The notes: a model not told the origin generated them from the letters alone. Positions 25,915-35,870 are shown, numbered from the stretch's first letter. The stretch: DNA of 42,226 nucleotides from Methanomethylophilus sp963631655 (GCA_963631655.1 CAVGRR010000015.1:1-42226); one strand, 5' to 3'. Program-made: numbers and translations.

Positions 25915-26907
25915 ATGGACGAAGGATACCGCGCGACACTCATCAAACAGCAGTACCGTCTCTACAACGACCATTCCGCAGTGAAGCTCTGCGGCTGGCT
26001 GAAACAGAGCCTCGTCCATCAGCGCAACTGTTACAAACAGGATTTCTACGGCATCGAAAGCCACCGCTGCCTTCAGATGACGCCCGCCATCAACGAATGC
26101 ACACACCTCTGTCCTTTCTGCTGGAGGGTCGAAGGCAGGGATTTCGAGGTGAAGGAATGGGCGGAGCCCAAGGAGATGCTCGACAATCTCATCGCTCAGC
26201 AGAGACTGCTCATTTCGGGATTCAAAGGACATCCCGACTGCGATCTGAAGAAGTTCGAGGAGGCCATGAACCCCAACCAGGTCGCCTGTTCATTGGCCGG
26301 AGAACCCACGATCTACCCTTACCTTTCCGAATTCTTCAAGGAATGCCGTTCCCGCGGGATGACGACGTTCCTCGTCACCAACGGGACCTTCCCGGAGAGG
26401 TTGGCGGAACTCACCACGCTCCCGCATCAGCTTTATGTGACAGTGGCGGCACCTGACAAGAAAACGTACCTTCAGGCCTGCCGTCCGAAGATCCGCGACG
26501 GATGGGAGAAGCTCATGGAGACCCTGGAACTGTTCCCCTCCTTGGAGACGAGAACGGTGGTCCGCCACACCCTCGTGAAGAACCTGAACCTCAAAGACCC
26601 AGAAGGCTACGCTAAGCTCGACCGCATCGCGGATCCGGACCTCATCGAACCCAAAGGATACGTCTTCGTAGGAGGTTCGAGACAGAGGCTCACCGTCGAC
26701 TGCATGCCCGAATGGCCCCTGATGAACGACTTCTCGCAGAGGCTCGGCGATCTGGTGGGAATGAAGATCCTGAAGGCCAAGGAGGACAGCAGGGTGCTGC
26801 TTCTCGGACCGGAAGGTATGGAACTCAATGTGAGAAAGGCGTGGGAGAACGGACTTCCGCCCTCCCCGCGCATTGAAAGGCTTTTGAAGAAAGAAGATTC
26901 CGAGTGA
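25915..26907 (+). CDS. taw1: tRNA 4-demethylwyosine synthase (radical SAM)
   Basis: A 330-residue enzyme that forms the tricyclic base 4-demethylwyosine at position 37 of tRNA-Phe from N1-methylguanosine and pyruvate. The radical SAM motif is C62-x3-C66-x2-C69 (CTHLCPFCW). Cys26, Cys39 and Cys52 are present at the spacing of the second iron-sulfur cluster described for archaeal Taw1. LAGEPTIYP and VTNGTFPE are the SAM-binding family motifs, and the sequence agrees with archaeal Taw1 throughout. GAGGTGG precedes the ATG. It is the last gene of the run from 23058, and its TGA abuts the stop codon of the convergent DUF1294 gene with no base between. Confidence 0.95.
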   Translation: MDEGYRATLIKQQYRLYNDHSAVKLCGWLKQSLVHQRNCYKQDFYGIESHRCLQMTPAINECTHLCPFCWRVEGRDFEVKEWAEPKEMLDNLIAQQRLLISGFKGHPDCDLKKFEEAMNPNQVACSLAGEPTIYPYLSEFFKECRSRGMTTFLVTNGTFPERLAELTTLPHQLYVTVAAPDKKTYLQACRPKIRDGWEKLMETLELFPSLETRTVVRHTLVKNLNLKDPEGYAKLDRIADPDLIEPKGYVFVGGSRQRLTVDCMPEWPLMNDFSQRLGDLVGMKILKAKEDSRVLLLGPEGMELNVRKAWENGLPPSPRIERLLKKEDSE

Positions 26908-27177
26908 TCACAGCAGTGCGTCCATAAGGAAGTACAGCAGGACCACATGGAGCACCAGGAACACGAAGTTCAGCTTGAAGACGGGCTTGCGTGTCTTGTG
27001 GTGGAAGAAGTACATTCCGCACACCGCACCCCAGGGACCCAGAAGACCCAGAATGAGCAGAGTGCTCTCCTTCGTCCTCAACTTGTCGTTGACCGCCTTG
27101 TGCTTGTCCCAGCCGTAGGCGTTGAACGCGATCAGGTTCAGAACGAGATAGATTATCAGAAAGACCGTCGAGGACAT
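26908..27177 (-). CDS. DUF1294 small membrane protein
   Basis: An 89-residue integral membrane protein of the DUF1294 family. The pattern is typical: an N-terminal helix (STVFLIIYLVLNLIAF), the conserved YGWDKHKA loop, the LLILGLLGPWGAVCGMYFF helix, the basic HHKTRKPVF loop and a final helix (VFLVLHVVLLYFLM). The function of the family is unknown. Its ATG overlaps the flavodoxin stop by one base (TGATG), so the two are coupled. Longer frames upstream only shadow the flavodoxin gene. Confidence 0.9.
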   Translation of the reverse strand: MSSTVFLIIYLVLNLIAFNAYGWDKHKAVNDKLRTKESTLLILGLLGPWGAVCGMYFFHHKTRKPVFKLNFVFLVLHVVLLYFLMDALL

Positions 27178-27581
27178 CAGGGACGCACCCTTTCGATGAA
27201 GACGTCCACATCCTTGCTCAGTTTCGCCTCGTTCTTCTCGGAACTGGAGGAGAAGTAGACCGCATTCGTGATGCCGTATCCGCTGGCGATGTTGCCCACC
27301 TGGTTCTCGGCCTTCTGGCCGTTGTAGATGCAGCACACGAAGAGATAGACCTGTTTGTCCCTCAGTGCCACACGGTTCTTCTCGACGAAATCGGTGAGAC
27401 GGCGGTAGGGTTTTCCTGCGTGGACCCCGGTACCGAGGATGATGGTCTTGTAAAATGAAAGGTCGATGTTCGTCTGCTGTTTCAGGTCGAAGGTGTCGGC
27501 ACCGATCTTCTCTGCGATGTATTTCGAAACGGCACGGGTCTTCCCGGCAAACGATGAGTAGATTATGGCGATATCGTTCAT
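27177..27581 (-). CDS. Flavodoxin-domain protein
   Basis: A 134-residue flavodoxin-fold protein predicted to bind FMN and carry electrons or serve as a small oxidoreductase. The phosphate-binding loop is IYSSFAGKTRAVSKYIA, just after the first strand. Later loops (GTGVHAGKPY and FVCCIYNGQKAE) resemble the HemG/Flavodoxin_5 subgroup. ATG 27581 is the start because the flavodoxin fold begins at MNDIAIIYSS; the 61 residues open upstream have no matching structure. A TCTGGCAC motif copy lies 11 bases upstream. The gene is coupled to the DUF1294 gene. Confidence 0.88.
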   Translation of the reverse strand: MNDIAIIYSSFAGKTRAVSKYIAEKIGADTFDLKQQTNIDLSFYKTIILGTGVHAGKPYRRLTDFVEKNRVALRDKQVYLFVCCIYNGQKAENQVGNIASGYGITNAVYFSSSSEKNEAKLSKDVDVFIERVRP

Positions 27582-27733
27582 TGCATCCCTGTCTGGCACA
27601 TCCGCGCATCGGTATTTGTTCTTTTGCAGAGGCCGAAAAATGAGAAAAAAGTTTCCTCTGGAAGAATAACCTGTAGTGTTCACGACTTTTTTCCAATCCA
27701 TCCTGTAAAGCGATATTGTATGAAGTGCAGTGA

Positions 27734-27788
27734 TATATACTAAGTCACGTATTTGAGCACGCACAAAAGTACCGATTCAGGTGAAATG
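27734..27788 (+). promoter_or_regulatory. Promoter and conserved leader of adhesin-like gene 1
   Basis: The TATA box TATATAC (27734-27740) predicts a start near 27762. The following leader (from 27752: TTTGAGCAC, ACAAAA, ACCGA, then AGGTGAA) is shared almost base for base with the leader of the second paralogue at 31979. GGTGA is the ribosome-binding site for ATG 27791. Confidence 0.55.
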
Positions 27789-27790
27789 AA

Positions 27791-30700
27791 ATGAGAACTT
27801 TAGTAGAGAAGAAGACCTCGCTGTTCGCGATTATCGCGGCGGCCATGATGGTCTTCTGTGCTTTCGCTGTCGCCCTGCCGGCAGACAAAACAAATGCCGC
27901 AGACACGGATAGCACCAGTGAAGAAGAAAGCGGAATCGATATCGATTTCAGCAGACTCGACATACAGAAAATGAGCGGACTCTATGCCGTAAGCAGCATA
28001 GAAACGCCCCTCAAGCAGATAACTTATGATCCTGCTGGCGACGATACCATACTCGTCGACGATGACACGGATGCATCCGAGATCATCGAGGATATCAAGG
28101 AACACAGCGCGAAGACCCTGGTCATCAGGGACGCCACTGTGACATTCGATGTCGGTGAGGATGGAAAGGTGTACAACGAGATCGAGATCGAAAACCTCAT
28201 CATCGAGGGAGAGGTCTCATTCGATGCAAGCAAGCTTCAGTCCAAAGAAGGTGAACGCCCTGCCGACCTCGGAACCCTCAAAACCACCAATCTTGCGATC
28301 CGTGTGCCCAATGAAGGGGCCACCAGCCTCGGCATAATCATCGCAGAGGGTGCCGACCTTCTTGTCAAGGGAACCGCCACCGTGAAATCTCTCGAAAGAG
28401 CCACCGGTGAGATACTCCATGTCGCATTCGATGTCACCGCAGACGGCGGACTGACCTTCTCAAGCGATGTGAAAGATGGAGACAAGACCTACGAATGGAA
28501 CCTCACGATCGGAGGCAACTACACCCACGATGAGAACACCCACGGTGCAGAATACAACGTGACCTTCGACACCACTTACACAAAGTACCCTGATACCTTC
28601 GGCAACCTCACTCTGATGACCCTGAAGGACCTCTTCAAGCCCAGCGGCGAATATCTCGGTGATTATGATATCGCACTCAGGATCGCCGACCTGCACGGTG
28701 CCGTCAGGACCGGAAACGACCCCGAACCTCCTGCACAGTCCACTGAAACCACCGAGACACAGGCCGCAGAGGGAACCCCTTCCGAGACCCCCGGACCCGA
28801 TTATTCAGCCAAATTCGATGCGACAGGCATTCTGCTTACCACAGAGTACAAATACACCGAAGAGGGCGAATTCAAACACCAGCTGAAAACCCACTATCAG
28901 ATCAACACATACACCTATGAAGACGCCGACGAGGAGAAGAAATCCTCCGTCAAGGTGACCTTCGAAGATGTTACGATGAACCTCGAGGCAAACGAGGAGA
29001 AGATCACTGATGCTTCGCTCAATTTCGATAAATTCAACGGAACCGCTTCCGATGAAGAGGGTTCGAACGTCATTACCGCAGAAGGATTCCATGTCAAGTT
29101 CGTGGTAGACGACGTCCTCGACGAACACGGCTTCGCAAAGGCTGTCGTCGAGATCATCAAAGCGAAGAAGATCACCAAAGAGAACGTCGGAAAGATCGCC
29201 GAGAACCTCCTCGGTTTCTCTATGGATTTCTCTGCCAGGTCATTCAGTTACGTGAGCCCCGCACCTGTTGACGATACCGCAGCAGCCAGCGAATCTGACG
29301 ATGAATCAGAGACCGACGCGAGCGGTGCGAACATCACTCTGAAAGGAGCAGATTTCACCGCATCGGTCGATAAGCAGGGAATACTCACTTTCACCTCCGG
29401 TATACCTGAGGAAAAGTTCCGCCTTGCGGACACTGTCGACATAACCATGATCGTCGGTGATATCACCTACACTGTCCACTCCGACAGCCCCAGCCTTGAC
29501 CTGAAGAACGTGAACGTCGCCAAGGTCCTGAAATACATCGTCGGCAGCGACCTCAGCAATGCCCTCAACGGAGGATTTGCAGACGTCATCAGCGATGTGA
29601 TGACGAAACAGGTCCTCGACGGAGCCACCATCACCCTGAAATCCGAAGATTTCGTCATCGGATACACCAAGACCGCAGAGAACGCCACCCAGAAAGTAAG
29701 CGTTCAGATCGGCGACAAAAACCTTGATGCCAGCCCCATCGTGTTCAGCTTCACCGGAACAACGATGGAGATCGACGCGGACCTCACACAGCTGAAGGTC
29801 ACCACCGAAACAACCGGAACCAACTCCAGCGGCAGTTCTGATCTGAGTGTCCTCGGTGTCAAATTCAAGATCGGATTCGAACCTCAGGGAATCGAAGAGT
29901 TCGCAAAACTCGTCCAGAAATCCTCCGGATCCGAATTCAGTTTCGCAGATGTCCTCGACTACTACCGCACCGTCCTGAGCACTGACAAGGCCATCTCCTG
30001 GTCATCCACCCCCTTCACCTTCACCGACCTTGATTACTCCATCAAGAACAAAGGAAGCGACGAAGACTACTACAGCAACATTACTACCACACTTTCGAAC
30101 GCCAGCGGCAAGAGCAGTGATGAACCGATCTTCACTATGAATCACGACAAAGAGAAGAACGAACTTTCCGCAGAATTCCTGAACGGTTCCGAACTCACCT
30201 ACGACTCCTTTGTCGCTGACGGTCTCTACCCTGTCATCAACAGCTCCGAGATCAAGGATTTCAAGGTCACCGGAGTCAACAAGGCAAGCCTGGATGACGA
30301 CAGCAAGAAAGTAGTAAGCTTCAAGATCACATCCCTCGGAGCGTCCAGCGACCTTACAGAGAACCACGATGCCTACTTCGTCTGCCTGCAGAATGTCATC
30401 CCTCAGCTGAGCGTCAAGGACATCAGGACCATCGTCGAAGACGAGATCCCCCTCTGGAGGACCGCGATCGCAGCAGATCCTGAAACCTACTTCGTGATCG
30501 AAGGATACCACGGAGACATGAGCTGCGAGGCAGATCCCGAAACCGGCATCGATTACCCGACCAGCATCTCCTACGGACACTTCGACACGAAGGAATGCAT
30601 CGTTTACAAACTCGTCGGCAAGGAAAAGGTCACTGTGATCCCCGACACCGTCTCCGACAAGGACCAGACCCTGTTCATTGTGACAGTCAACGATGACGGC

Positions 30701-31639
30701 AGTTTCGTCATCAGCACCGAAGGCGAAGAAGAGGAAGGAAAGAACGTCAGCTTCATCCTCCGTGCAGGAGTCCTCGAGGACGTCGCCGAGGTCCCCGCCA
30801 CCTGTACCGTCAACGGAACCCTGGCACACAAACACTGCACCGTCGACACCTGTCTGAAGGACTACATCAACGGCGAAGAGAAGACCGCTGAAGAACTGGT
30901 CATCCCCGCCCCCGGCCACACTGTCGTGCTCGATGCTGCAATTCCCGCGACCAAAGAAAGCGACGGACTGTCCGCCGGAAGCCACTGCAGTGTCTGCGGA
31001 GCTGTCCTGGTCGCTCAGGAGAAGATCGACAAACTTCCCGCAGATGCCACCAAGACCGTCATCGACACCGCCGAAAGCGCTGTCGAGATCTCTGCTGCAG
31101 ACATAAAGACCGTCATCGATGACGACCTCGCCCTCGAAGTGAAGAACGACAAGGTCTACACCGAACTTTCCGCTGAGATCCTCAGCTACCTCTCCAAGAC
31201 CTACGGCGGAGACTTCCACCTCGGTCTCGAGAAGATCGCCGATGTGACCTCTATCGACAACGAGAAGATCAGGGAAGCCGTCAAGAACAGCGACGCGGTC
31301 ATCTCCATCGACCTTCTGATGGATGGAAAAGAGCAGCACCAGCTCGGAAGCAACGCGACCGTCTCCCTTGAGTACAGCCTGCCTTCCGACAAGAGGGCAT
31401 CCGACATGTATGTCGCATACGTCGACGACAACGGAAATATCACCAAGGTCGACAGCACTTACGAAAACGGTGTCCTCACCTTCGAGACCGACCACTTCTC
31501 CTACTACGCTGTCATGTACAACGAGAACGAGGATTCGGACGGACTCAGCGTCGCGGCCTGGATCGCCCTCGCATCCGTGATCGTTCTTGCCTTCGCTATC
31601 CTTGTCATGGGACAGAGAAGTGCCAGCAAGAAGAACTGA
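27791..31639 (+). CDS. Adhesin-like secreted protein 1, C-terminally membrane anchored
   Basis: A 1282-residue surface protein. The signal peptide (MRTLVEKKTSLFAIIAAAMM and following) ends near residue 37 (TNAADTD). A long acidic, Thr/Ser/Asp-rich, beta-strand-rich ectodomain follows. A Cys-containing domain near residue 1000 (EVPATCTVNGTLAHKHC, then SHCSVCGAVL) is related to the Cys repeats of the giant LRR protein at 2706-9152. The chain ends with a single transmembrane helix (SVAAWIALASVIVLAFAILV) and a basic tail RSASKKN. I do not recognise the ectodomain fold. It is the first of three tandem paralogues. The function is presumably cell-surface adhesion or envelope structure. Confidence 0.85.
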   Translation: MRTLVEKKTSLFAIIAAAMMVFCAFAVALPADKTNAADTDSTSEEESGIDIDFSRLDIQKMSGLYAVSSIETPLKQITYDPAGDDTILVDDDTDASEIIEDIKEHSAKTLVIRDATVTFDVGEDGKVYNEIEIENLIIEGEVSFDASKLQSKEGERPADLGTLKTTNLAIRVPNEGATSLGIIIAEGADLLVKGTATVKSLERATGEILHVAFDVTADGGLTFSSDVKDGDKTYEWNLTIGGNYTHDENTHGAEYNVTFDTTYTKYPDTFGNLTLMTLKDLFKPSGEYLGDYDIALRIADLHGAVRTGNDPEPPAQSTETTETQAAEGTPSETPGPDYSAKFDATGILLTTEYKYTEEGEFKHQLKTHYQINTYTYEDADEEKKSSVKVTFEDVTMNLEANEEKITDASLNFDKFNGTASDEEGSNVITAEGFHVKFVVDDVLDEHGFAKAVVEIIKAKKITKENVGKIAENLLGFSMDFSARSFSYVSPAPVDDTAAASESDDESETDASGANITLKGADFTASVDKQGILTFTSGIPEEKFRLADTVDITMIVGDITYTVHSDSPSLDLKNVNVAKVLKYIVGSDLSNALNGGFADVISDVMTKQVLDGATITLKSEDFVIGYTKTAENATQKVSVQIGDKNLDASPIVFSFTGTTMEIDADLTQLKVTTETTGTNSSGSSDLSVLGVKFKIGFEPQGIEEFAKLVQKSSGSEFSFADVLDYYRTVLSTDKAISWSSTPFTFTDLDYSIKNKGSDEDYYSNITTTLSNASGKSSDEPIFTMNHDKEKNELSAEFLNGSELTYDSFVADGLYPVINSSEIKDFKVTGVNKASLDDDSKKVVSFKITSLGASSDLTENHDAYFVCLQNVIPQLSVKDIRTIVEDEIPLWRTAIAADPETYFVIEGYHGDMSCEADPETGIDYPTSISYGHFDTKECIVYKLVGKEKVTVIPDTVSDKDQTLFIVTVNDDGSFVISTEGEEEEGKNVSFILRAGVLEDVAEVPATCTVNGTLAHKHCTVDTCLKDYINGEEKTAEELVIPAPGHTVVLDAAIPATKESDGLSAGSHCSVCGAVLVAQEKIDKLPADATKTVIDTAESAVEISAADIKTVIDDDLALEVKNDKVYTELSAEILSYLSKTYGGDFHLGLEKIADVTSIDNEKIREAVKNSDAVISIDLLMDGKEQHQLGSNATVSLEYSLPSDKRASDMYVAYVDDNGNITKVDSTYENGVLTFETDHFSYYAVMYNENEDSDGLSVAAWIALASVIVLAFAILVMGQRSASKKN

Positions 31640-31647
31640 ACCTTAAT

Positions 31648-31717
31648 CCCCCTCTCCGGAGGGGTTGAAACTCCTTAATCCCCTTTCCGGCGGGCAGAAC
31701 CGCCGGGAATCGTTTTT
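31648..31717 (+). terminator. Two hairpins and T-run after adhesin-like gene 1
   Basis: A short hairpin CCCCTCTCCGGAGGGG lies just after the stop. A stronger one, CCGGCGG/CCGCCGG (31687-31693 with 31700-31706), is followed by the T-run at 31713-31717. The same first hairpin recurs after the second paralogue. Confidence 0.7.
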
Positions 31718-31960
31718 ACCTCGGAATTTAAAAGTGCCAGACGTCGAACAGCGGTTCTGTCCTGCATACGAAAGATAGTCCAGAATGACGTTATCCGTTG
31801 GTTATTAACAGACATATCGACGGCAAACGGTTGATTTTCTACGAATCCCGCAGCAACTGCGAAAACAGGTCTCGCAGAAATGTCCCAGGTTTCTTTCTGT
31901 ACTCAACACAATACTTTGTTCATGACACTCCGCTAAACAAGGCGTAGGATAGTCGGGTAC
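31718..31960. other. Non-coding stretch between paralogues 1 and 2
   Basis: About 240 bases with no convincing ORF, tRNA or other RNA structure on either strand. It contains one TCTGGCAC motif copy on the minus strand (31734-31741) and near-copies around 31779 and 31885. Confidence 0.5.
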
Positions 31961-32015
31961 TTTATAGAATGACAATATTTTGAGCACATACAAAAAAAAC
32001 CGACTAGGTGAACAT
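31961..32015 (+). promoter_or_regulatory. Promoter and conserved leader of adhesin-like gene 2
   Basis: The TATA box TTTATAGA (31961-31968) predicts a start near 31990. The leader from 31979 repeats the blocks TTTGAGCAC, ACAAAA, ACCGA and AGGTGAA found before the first paralogue, ending in the GGTGA ribosome-binding site for ATG 32019. Confidence 0.55.
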
Positions 32016-32018
32016 AAA

Positions 32019-35000
32019 ATGAATACAACAGTATCAAAGAAAACCTCACTGTTTGCGATTATCGCAGCAGCCATGATGGTTTTCTGTGCTTTCGCTGTCG
32101 CAATACCGGCAGACAGAACAAATGCCGCCGACACAGATAGCACCAACGATGATGAAAGCGGGATCGATATCGATTTCAGCAGACTCGACCTGCAGAAGAT
32201 GACCGGACTTTATGCCGTCTCCAGTATCGAGACCCCTCTCGAGACATACACCTACGAACCAGCCGACGCCTTTGTTCTCGGTGCAGAAGAGGCAGAGTCC
32301 ATGAACGTGTCCGATCTCGCTGAAAAGATCACGGGAAAGAAGGTTCTTGTCATAAAGAACGGTTCGACCGTCGTCTTCAACAAAATCGACGACAAAGAAT
32401 ACAACACGATCGAGATCGCCAACCTGGTCATCGAGAACGGAGCTGTGTTCGACGCGACCCCTCTTGATTCCGGTTCCGGAGATCTCGGAAACCTCGGAAT
32501 CGTCAAGACCGGCAATGTTGCCATCGACGGTGTCTCCATTGCACACCCCGACAGCCTGCTGATCAGGGAGAAGGTCACTGTGACCTCCCTTGAGAAAGGT
32601 GAGTCTGAGAAACTGTACGTCGCTTTCGATGTTTCCTCCAAAGACGGCGGACTGACATTCTCCAGCACCGTCACCGACAGCGAGCAGGAAAAGACCTACG
32701 AATGGAACCTCACCATCGGCGGAGATTACGACCGTGATCAGGTCGCTCACGCCGCCGAATACCGTGTATCGTTCGATTCCACCAAGACCTACGCTGACTC
32801 CATGGGCGGCCTCACTCTGAGCACCCTGAAAGGCATTGTCAAACAGGATGCAGAATCAATTGTCGCTGATTATGACATATCACTTGATATCGCAGACCTC
32901 GACGGTGCCGTCAGGACCGGCAACGACCCGGTGCCTCCCGAGGGCGCTGAGACCGGACAGACCCCTTCCACCGCTGACGGACAGACTCCCGTCGAACCCG
33001 CACCCGACTATTCCGCAAAATTCGGTGCGACCGGTGTCAAGCTGACCATGAAGAACACCAACGGCACCGACTCCGAAACCCAGAAAGCGACCCATGCCTG
33101 CGACATCCACTATCAGGTCAACAGCTACACTTATGACGACACTGACAAAGAGAAGGATTCCACGGTCAGCGTGTCATACACCGGACTGTCGATGAACCTC
33201 ATAGCAAACCAGGACGAGATCCAGGAAGCGTTTGCAAGCTTCTCCACCCTCAGGGGATATGCCAAAGACGAGGAGGATTCCAACAACCTCAATGCAAGAA
33301 ACTTCAAGATCGAGTTCAAGAACGTGGGCATCCGCGGGGATTACGGCTTCGCGAACGTCTTCGCCGAGATCGTCAAAGAAGGAAAGATCACCAAAGAGAA
33401 CGTCGGAAAGATCGCTGAGAACCTTGTCAGTTTCAAAATGGTCTTCGCTGCCGAATATTTCGACTATGTCAGCCCCGCACCTGTGACCGACGCAACAGCC
33501 GTTGCGGAAACCGATGCCGATGAGGATGATGATGAGACCGGAGGTATGGAGATCAAACTCGATGACGCCTCGTTCACCGTTGCCGTCGACGACAAGGGAA
33601 TACTCACATTCACCTCAGGCAGCATCGATGATAGGGGACAGAAGCTCTATCTCGCAAACACCGCAGACGTAACAGTCAGCAAAGGAGCGATCGTCTACAA
33701 GGTCCACGTGGACTATCTTATCCTCAATATGGAGAATATAAATGTCGCCAAGGTCCTGAAATATATCGTGAACGGAGATATCGCAGAGGCCGCCGACAAA
33801 GGATTGGCCGACCTGGTCAGCGATGTCATGACCAAACAGGTCCTCGACGGAGTCATGGCCACACTCAAATGCGATATGTTCACCATCGGATTCACAAAGA
33901 CCGCTGAAAGTGCCACCCAGAACGTTACCGTGCAGATCGGATTCAAAGAAGGCAATCTGAGCACGATGGTCTTCAAGTTCACAGGAACCGCAATGGAGAT
34001 CGATGCGAATCTCACTGAAATCACGGTCTCCGACAAGACCACAAGTGCCCAGAAGAACGGCGGATCCGACCTGAAGATGCTCAAGGTCGAATTCGCGATC
34101 GGATTCGAACCCCAGGGAATCGAGGAGTTCGGAAAACTCATCAGGAAATCCGCTTCTTCCGATTTCGGTTTCGGAGATGTCCTCGACTATTACCGCACCG
34201 TACTGAGCACTGACAAGGCCATCTCCTGGTCTTCCAAGGCGTTCACCTTCAAATATCTCGATTATGCGATCAATTACAAAGGAATCGACGAAGACTACTA
34301 CACCGACATCCACGTGTCCCTCTCAACCCCCGGCGGCACCAGCGGAGAGACGGAACTGTTCACCATGAGCCACGACAAGGATAAGAACGAACTTACTGCA
34401 GAATTCGTCAACGATTCCGTACTCTCATACAGTTCCTTTGTGGCCGACGGCCTCGAACCGGTAGTAAACAGCTCCGAGATCAAGAACTTCAAGATCACCG
34501 GACTCAACAAGACCGCCCTGGATGACGGCAGCAAGGTCGTAAGCTTCGACATCGCCGATCTCGGAGCATCGGGCCCTGAGACCGAAGAGTTCGATTCGCA
34601 TGCATACTTCGTCAGCCTGAAGAACGCCGGCATCCAGCTGAGCGTCAAGGACATCAGGACCATCGTCGATGACGAGATCCCCCTGTGGAAGACCGCGATG
34701 GCTGCAGAGCCCGAAGTATACCTCACCGTAGAAGGTTTCCACGGAGAGATCACCTCCAAGAAAGACCCCGAGACCGGTGTCGAATACCCGACGAGCTTCT
34801 CCTACGGACACTTCGACAAGAACCTGTGCATCACCTACAAACTCGCCGGCAAAGAGAAGGTGACCATGGTCCCCGACAAGGTGTCCGACAAGGACCAGAC
34901 CGTCGTCGTGCTCACCATCACCGAGAGCGGCGATTTCATCGTCGACACCGAAGGACAGGCACACGAAGGACAGAGCATCAGCTTCATCCTCCGTGCAGGA

Positions 35001-35870
35001 GTCCTCGAGGATGTCGCCGAGGTCCCCGCCACCTGTACCGTCAACGGAACCCTGGCACACAAACACTGCACCGTCGACACCTGTCTGAAGGACTACATCA
35101 ACGGCGAAGAGAAGACCGCTGAAGAACTGGTCATCCCCGCCCCCGGCCACACCATCGTATACGATGCTGCCGAACCTGCCACCAAAGAAAAGACAGGACT
35201 GACCGCCGGAAGCCACTGCAGCGTCTGCGGAGCTGTCCTGGTCGCTCAGGAGAAGATCGCTAAACTCCCCTCCGATGCCACCAAGACCATCCTCAACACC
35301 GCCAACGATGTCGTCGAGATCAAAAAGACCTACATCAACAACGTCATCGAAGACAACCTGGTCCTCGAGATAACGAACAACGATGTCTCCACCGATCTCA
35401 CTACGAAGATCCTCACCTACCTGAAGGACAACTACGACGGTGACTTCCATCTCGGTATCGAAAAGCTCATTGACAACTCCAAGATCGAGAACGTGAAGAT
35501 CAAAGAGGCCCTCAAGAACAGCAATGCCATCATCTCCCTCAACCTCATCATGAACAACAAAGAGGAGCACAAGCTCGGAAGCAACGCGACCATCACCATG
35601 AACTACATCCTGCCTTCCGACAAGAAAGCATCCGACCTGTACATCGTGTATGCGGATGATGAAGGAAACCTCACCAGGATCAACAACACCTACGAGAACA
35701 ACATCATCACCTTCGAGACCGACCACTTCTCCTACTACGCGGTCATGTTCGACGATAATGATGACTCCGACGGACTCAGTGTCGCGGCCTGGATCGCCCT
35801 TGCATCCGTGGTCGTCCTTGCGATCGCCATCCTTGTCATGGGACAGAGGAGTGCCAGCAAGAAGAACTGA
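32019..35870 (+). CDS. Adhesin-like secreted protein 2, close paralogue of 1
   Basis: A 1283-residue surface protein, similar to its upstream neighbour along its whole length. The signal peptide is VSKKTSLFAIIAAAMMVFCA, the ectodomain is acidic and beta-rich, and the same Cys domain, C-terminal helix and RSASKKN tail are present. ATG 32019 is chosen over an in-frame TTG 39 bases upstream because it gives the same N-terminus as the paralogues and has GGTGA nearby. A 174-nt stretch (34979-35152) is identical to 30748-30921 in gene 1 except for one silent change, unlike its more diverged surroundings, suggesting recent gene conversion. Function unknown beyond a surface location. Confidence 0.85.
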   Translation: MNTTVSKKTSLFAIIAAAMMVFCAFAVAIPADRTNAADTDSTNDDESGIDIDFSRLDLQKMTGLYAVSSIETPLETYTYEPADAFVLGAEEAESMNVSDLAEKITGKKVLVIKNGSTVVFNKIDDKEYNTIEIANLVIENGAVFDATPLDSGSGDLGNLGIVKTGNVAIDGVSIAHPDSLLIREKVTVTSLEKGESEKLYVAFDVSSKDGGLTFSSTVTDSEQEKTYEWNLTIGGDYDRDQVAHAAEYRVSFDSTKTYADSMGGLTLSTLKGIVKQDAESIVADYDISLDIADLDGAVRTGNDPVPPEGAETGQTPSTADGQTPVEPAPDYSAKFGATGVKLTMKNTNGTDSETQKATHACDIHYQVNSYTYDDTDKEKDSTVSVSYTGLSMNLIANQDEIQEAFASFSTLRGYAKDEEDSNNLNARNFKIEFKNVGIRGDYGFANVFAEIVKEGKITKENVGKIAENLVSFKMVFAAEYFDYVSPAPVTDATAVAETDADEDDDETGGMEIKLDDASFTVAVDDKGILTFTSGSIDDRGQKLYLANTADVTVSKGAIVYKVHVDYLILNMENINVAKVLKYIVNGDIAEAADKGLADLVSDVMTKQVLDGVMATLKCDMFTIGFTKTAESATQNVTVQIGFKEGNLSTMVFKFTGTAMEIDANLTEITVSDKTTSAQKNGGSDLKMLKVEFAIGFEPQGIEEFGKLIRKSASSDFGFGDVLDYYRTVLSTDKAISWSSKAFTFKYLDYAINYKGIDEDYYTDIHVSLSTPGGTSGETELFTMSHDKDKNELTAEFVNDSVLSYSSFVADGLEPVVNSSEIKNFKITGLNKTALDDGSKVVSFDIADLGASGPETEEFDSHAYFVSLKNAGIQLSVKDIRTIVDDEIPLWKTAMAAEPEVYLTVEGFHGEITSKKDPETGVEYPTSFSYGHFDKNLCITYKLAGKEKVTMVPDKVSDKDQTVVVLTITESGDFIVDTEGQAHEGQSISFILRAGVLEDVAEVPATCTVNGTLAHKHCTVDTCLKDYINGEEKTAEELVIPAPGHTIVYDAAEPATKEKTGLTAGSHCSVCGAVLVAQEKIAKLPSDATKTILNTANDVVEIKKTYINNVIEDNLVLEITNNDVSTDLTTKILTYLKDNYDGDFHLGIEKLIDNSKIENVKIKEALKNSNAIISLNLIMNNKEEHKLGSNATITMNYILPSDKKASDLYIVYADDEGNLTRINNTYENNIITFETDHFSYYAVMFDDNDDSDGLSVAAWIALASVVVLAIAILVMGQRSASKKN

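Noticed and set aside
24281..25939. A 552-residue open frame antisense to rfcL
   Set aside because: It covers two genes on the other strand and has no recognisable domain; it is a shadow of biased codon use.
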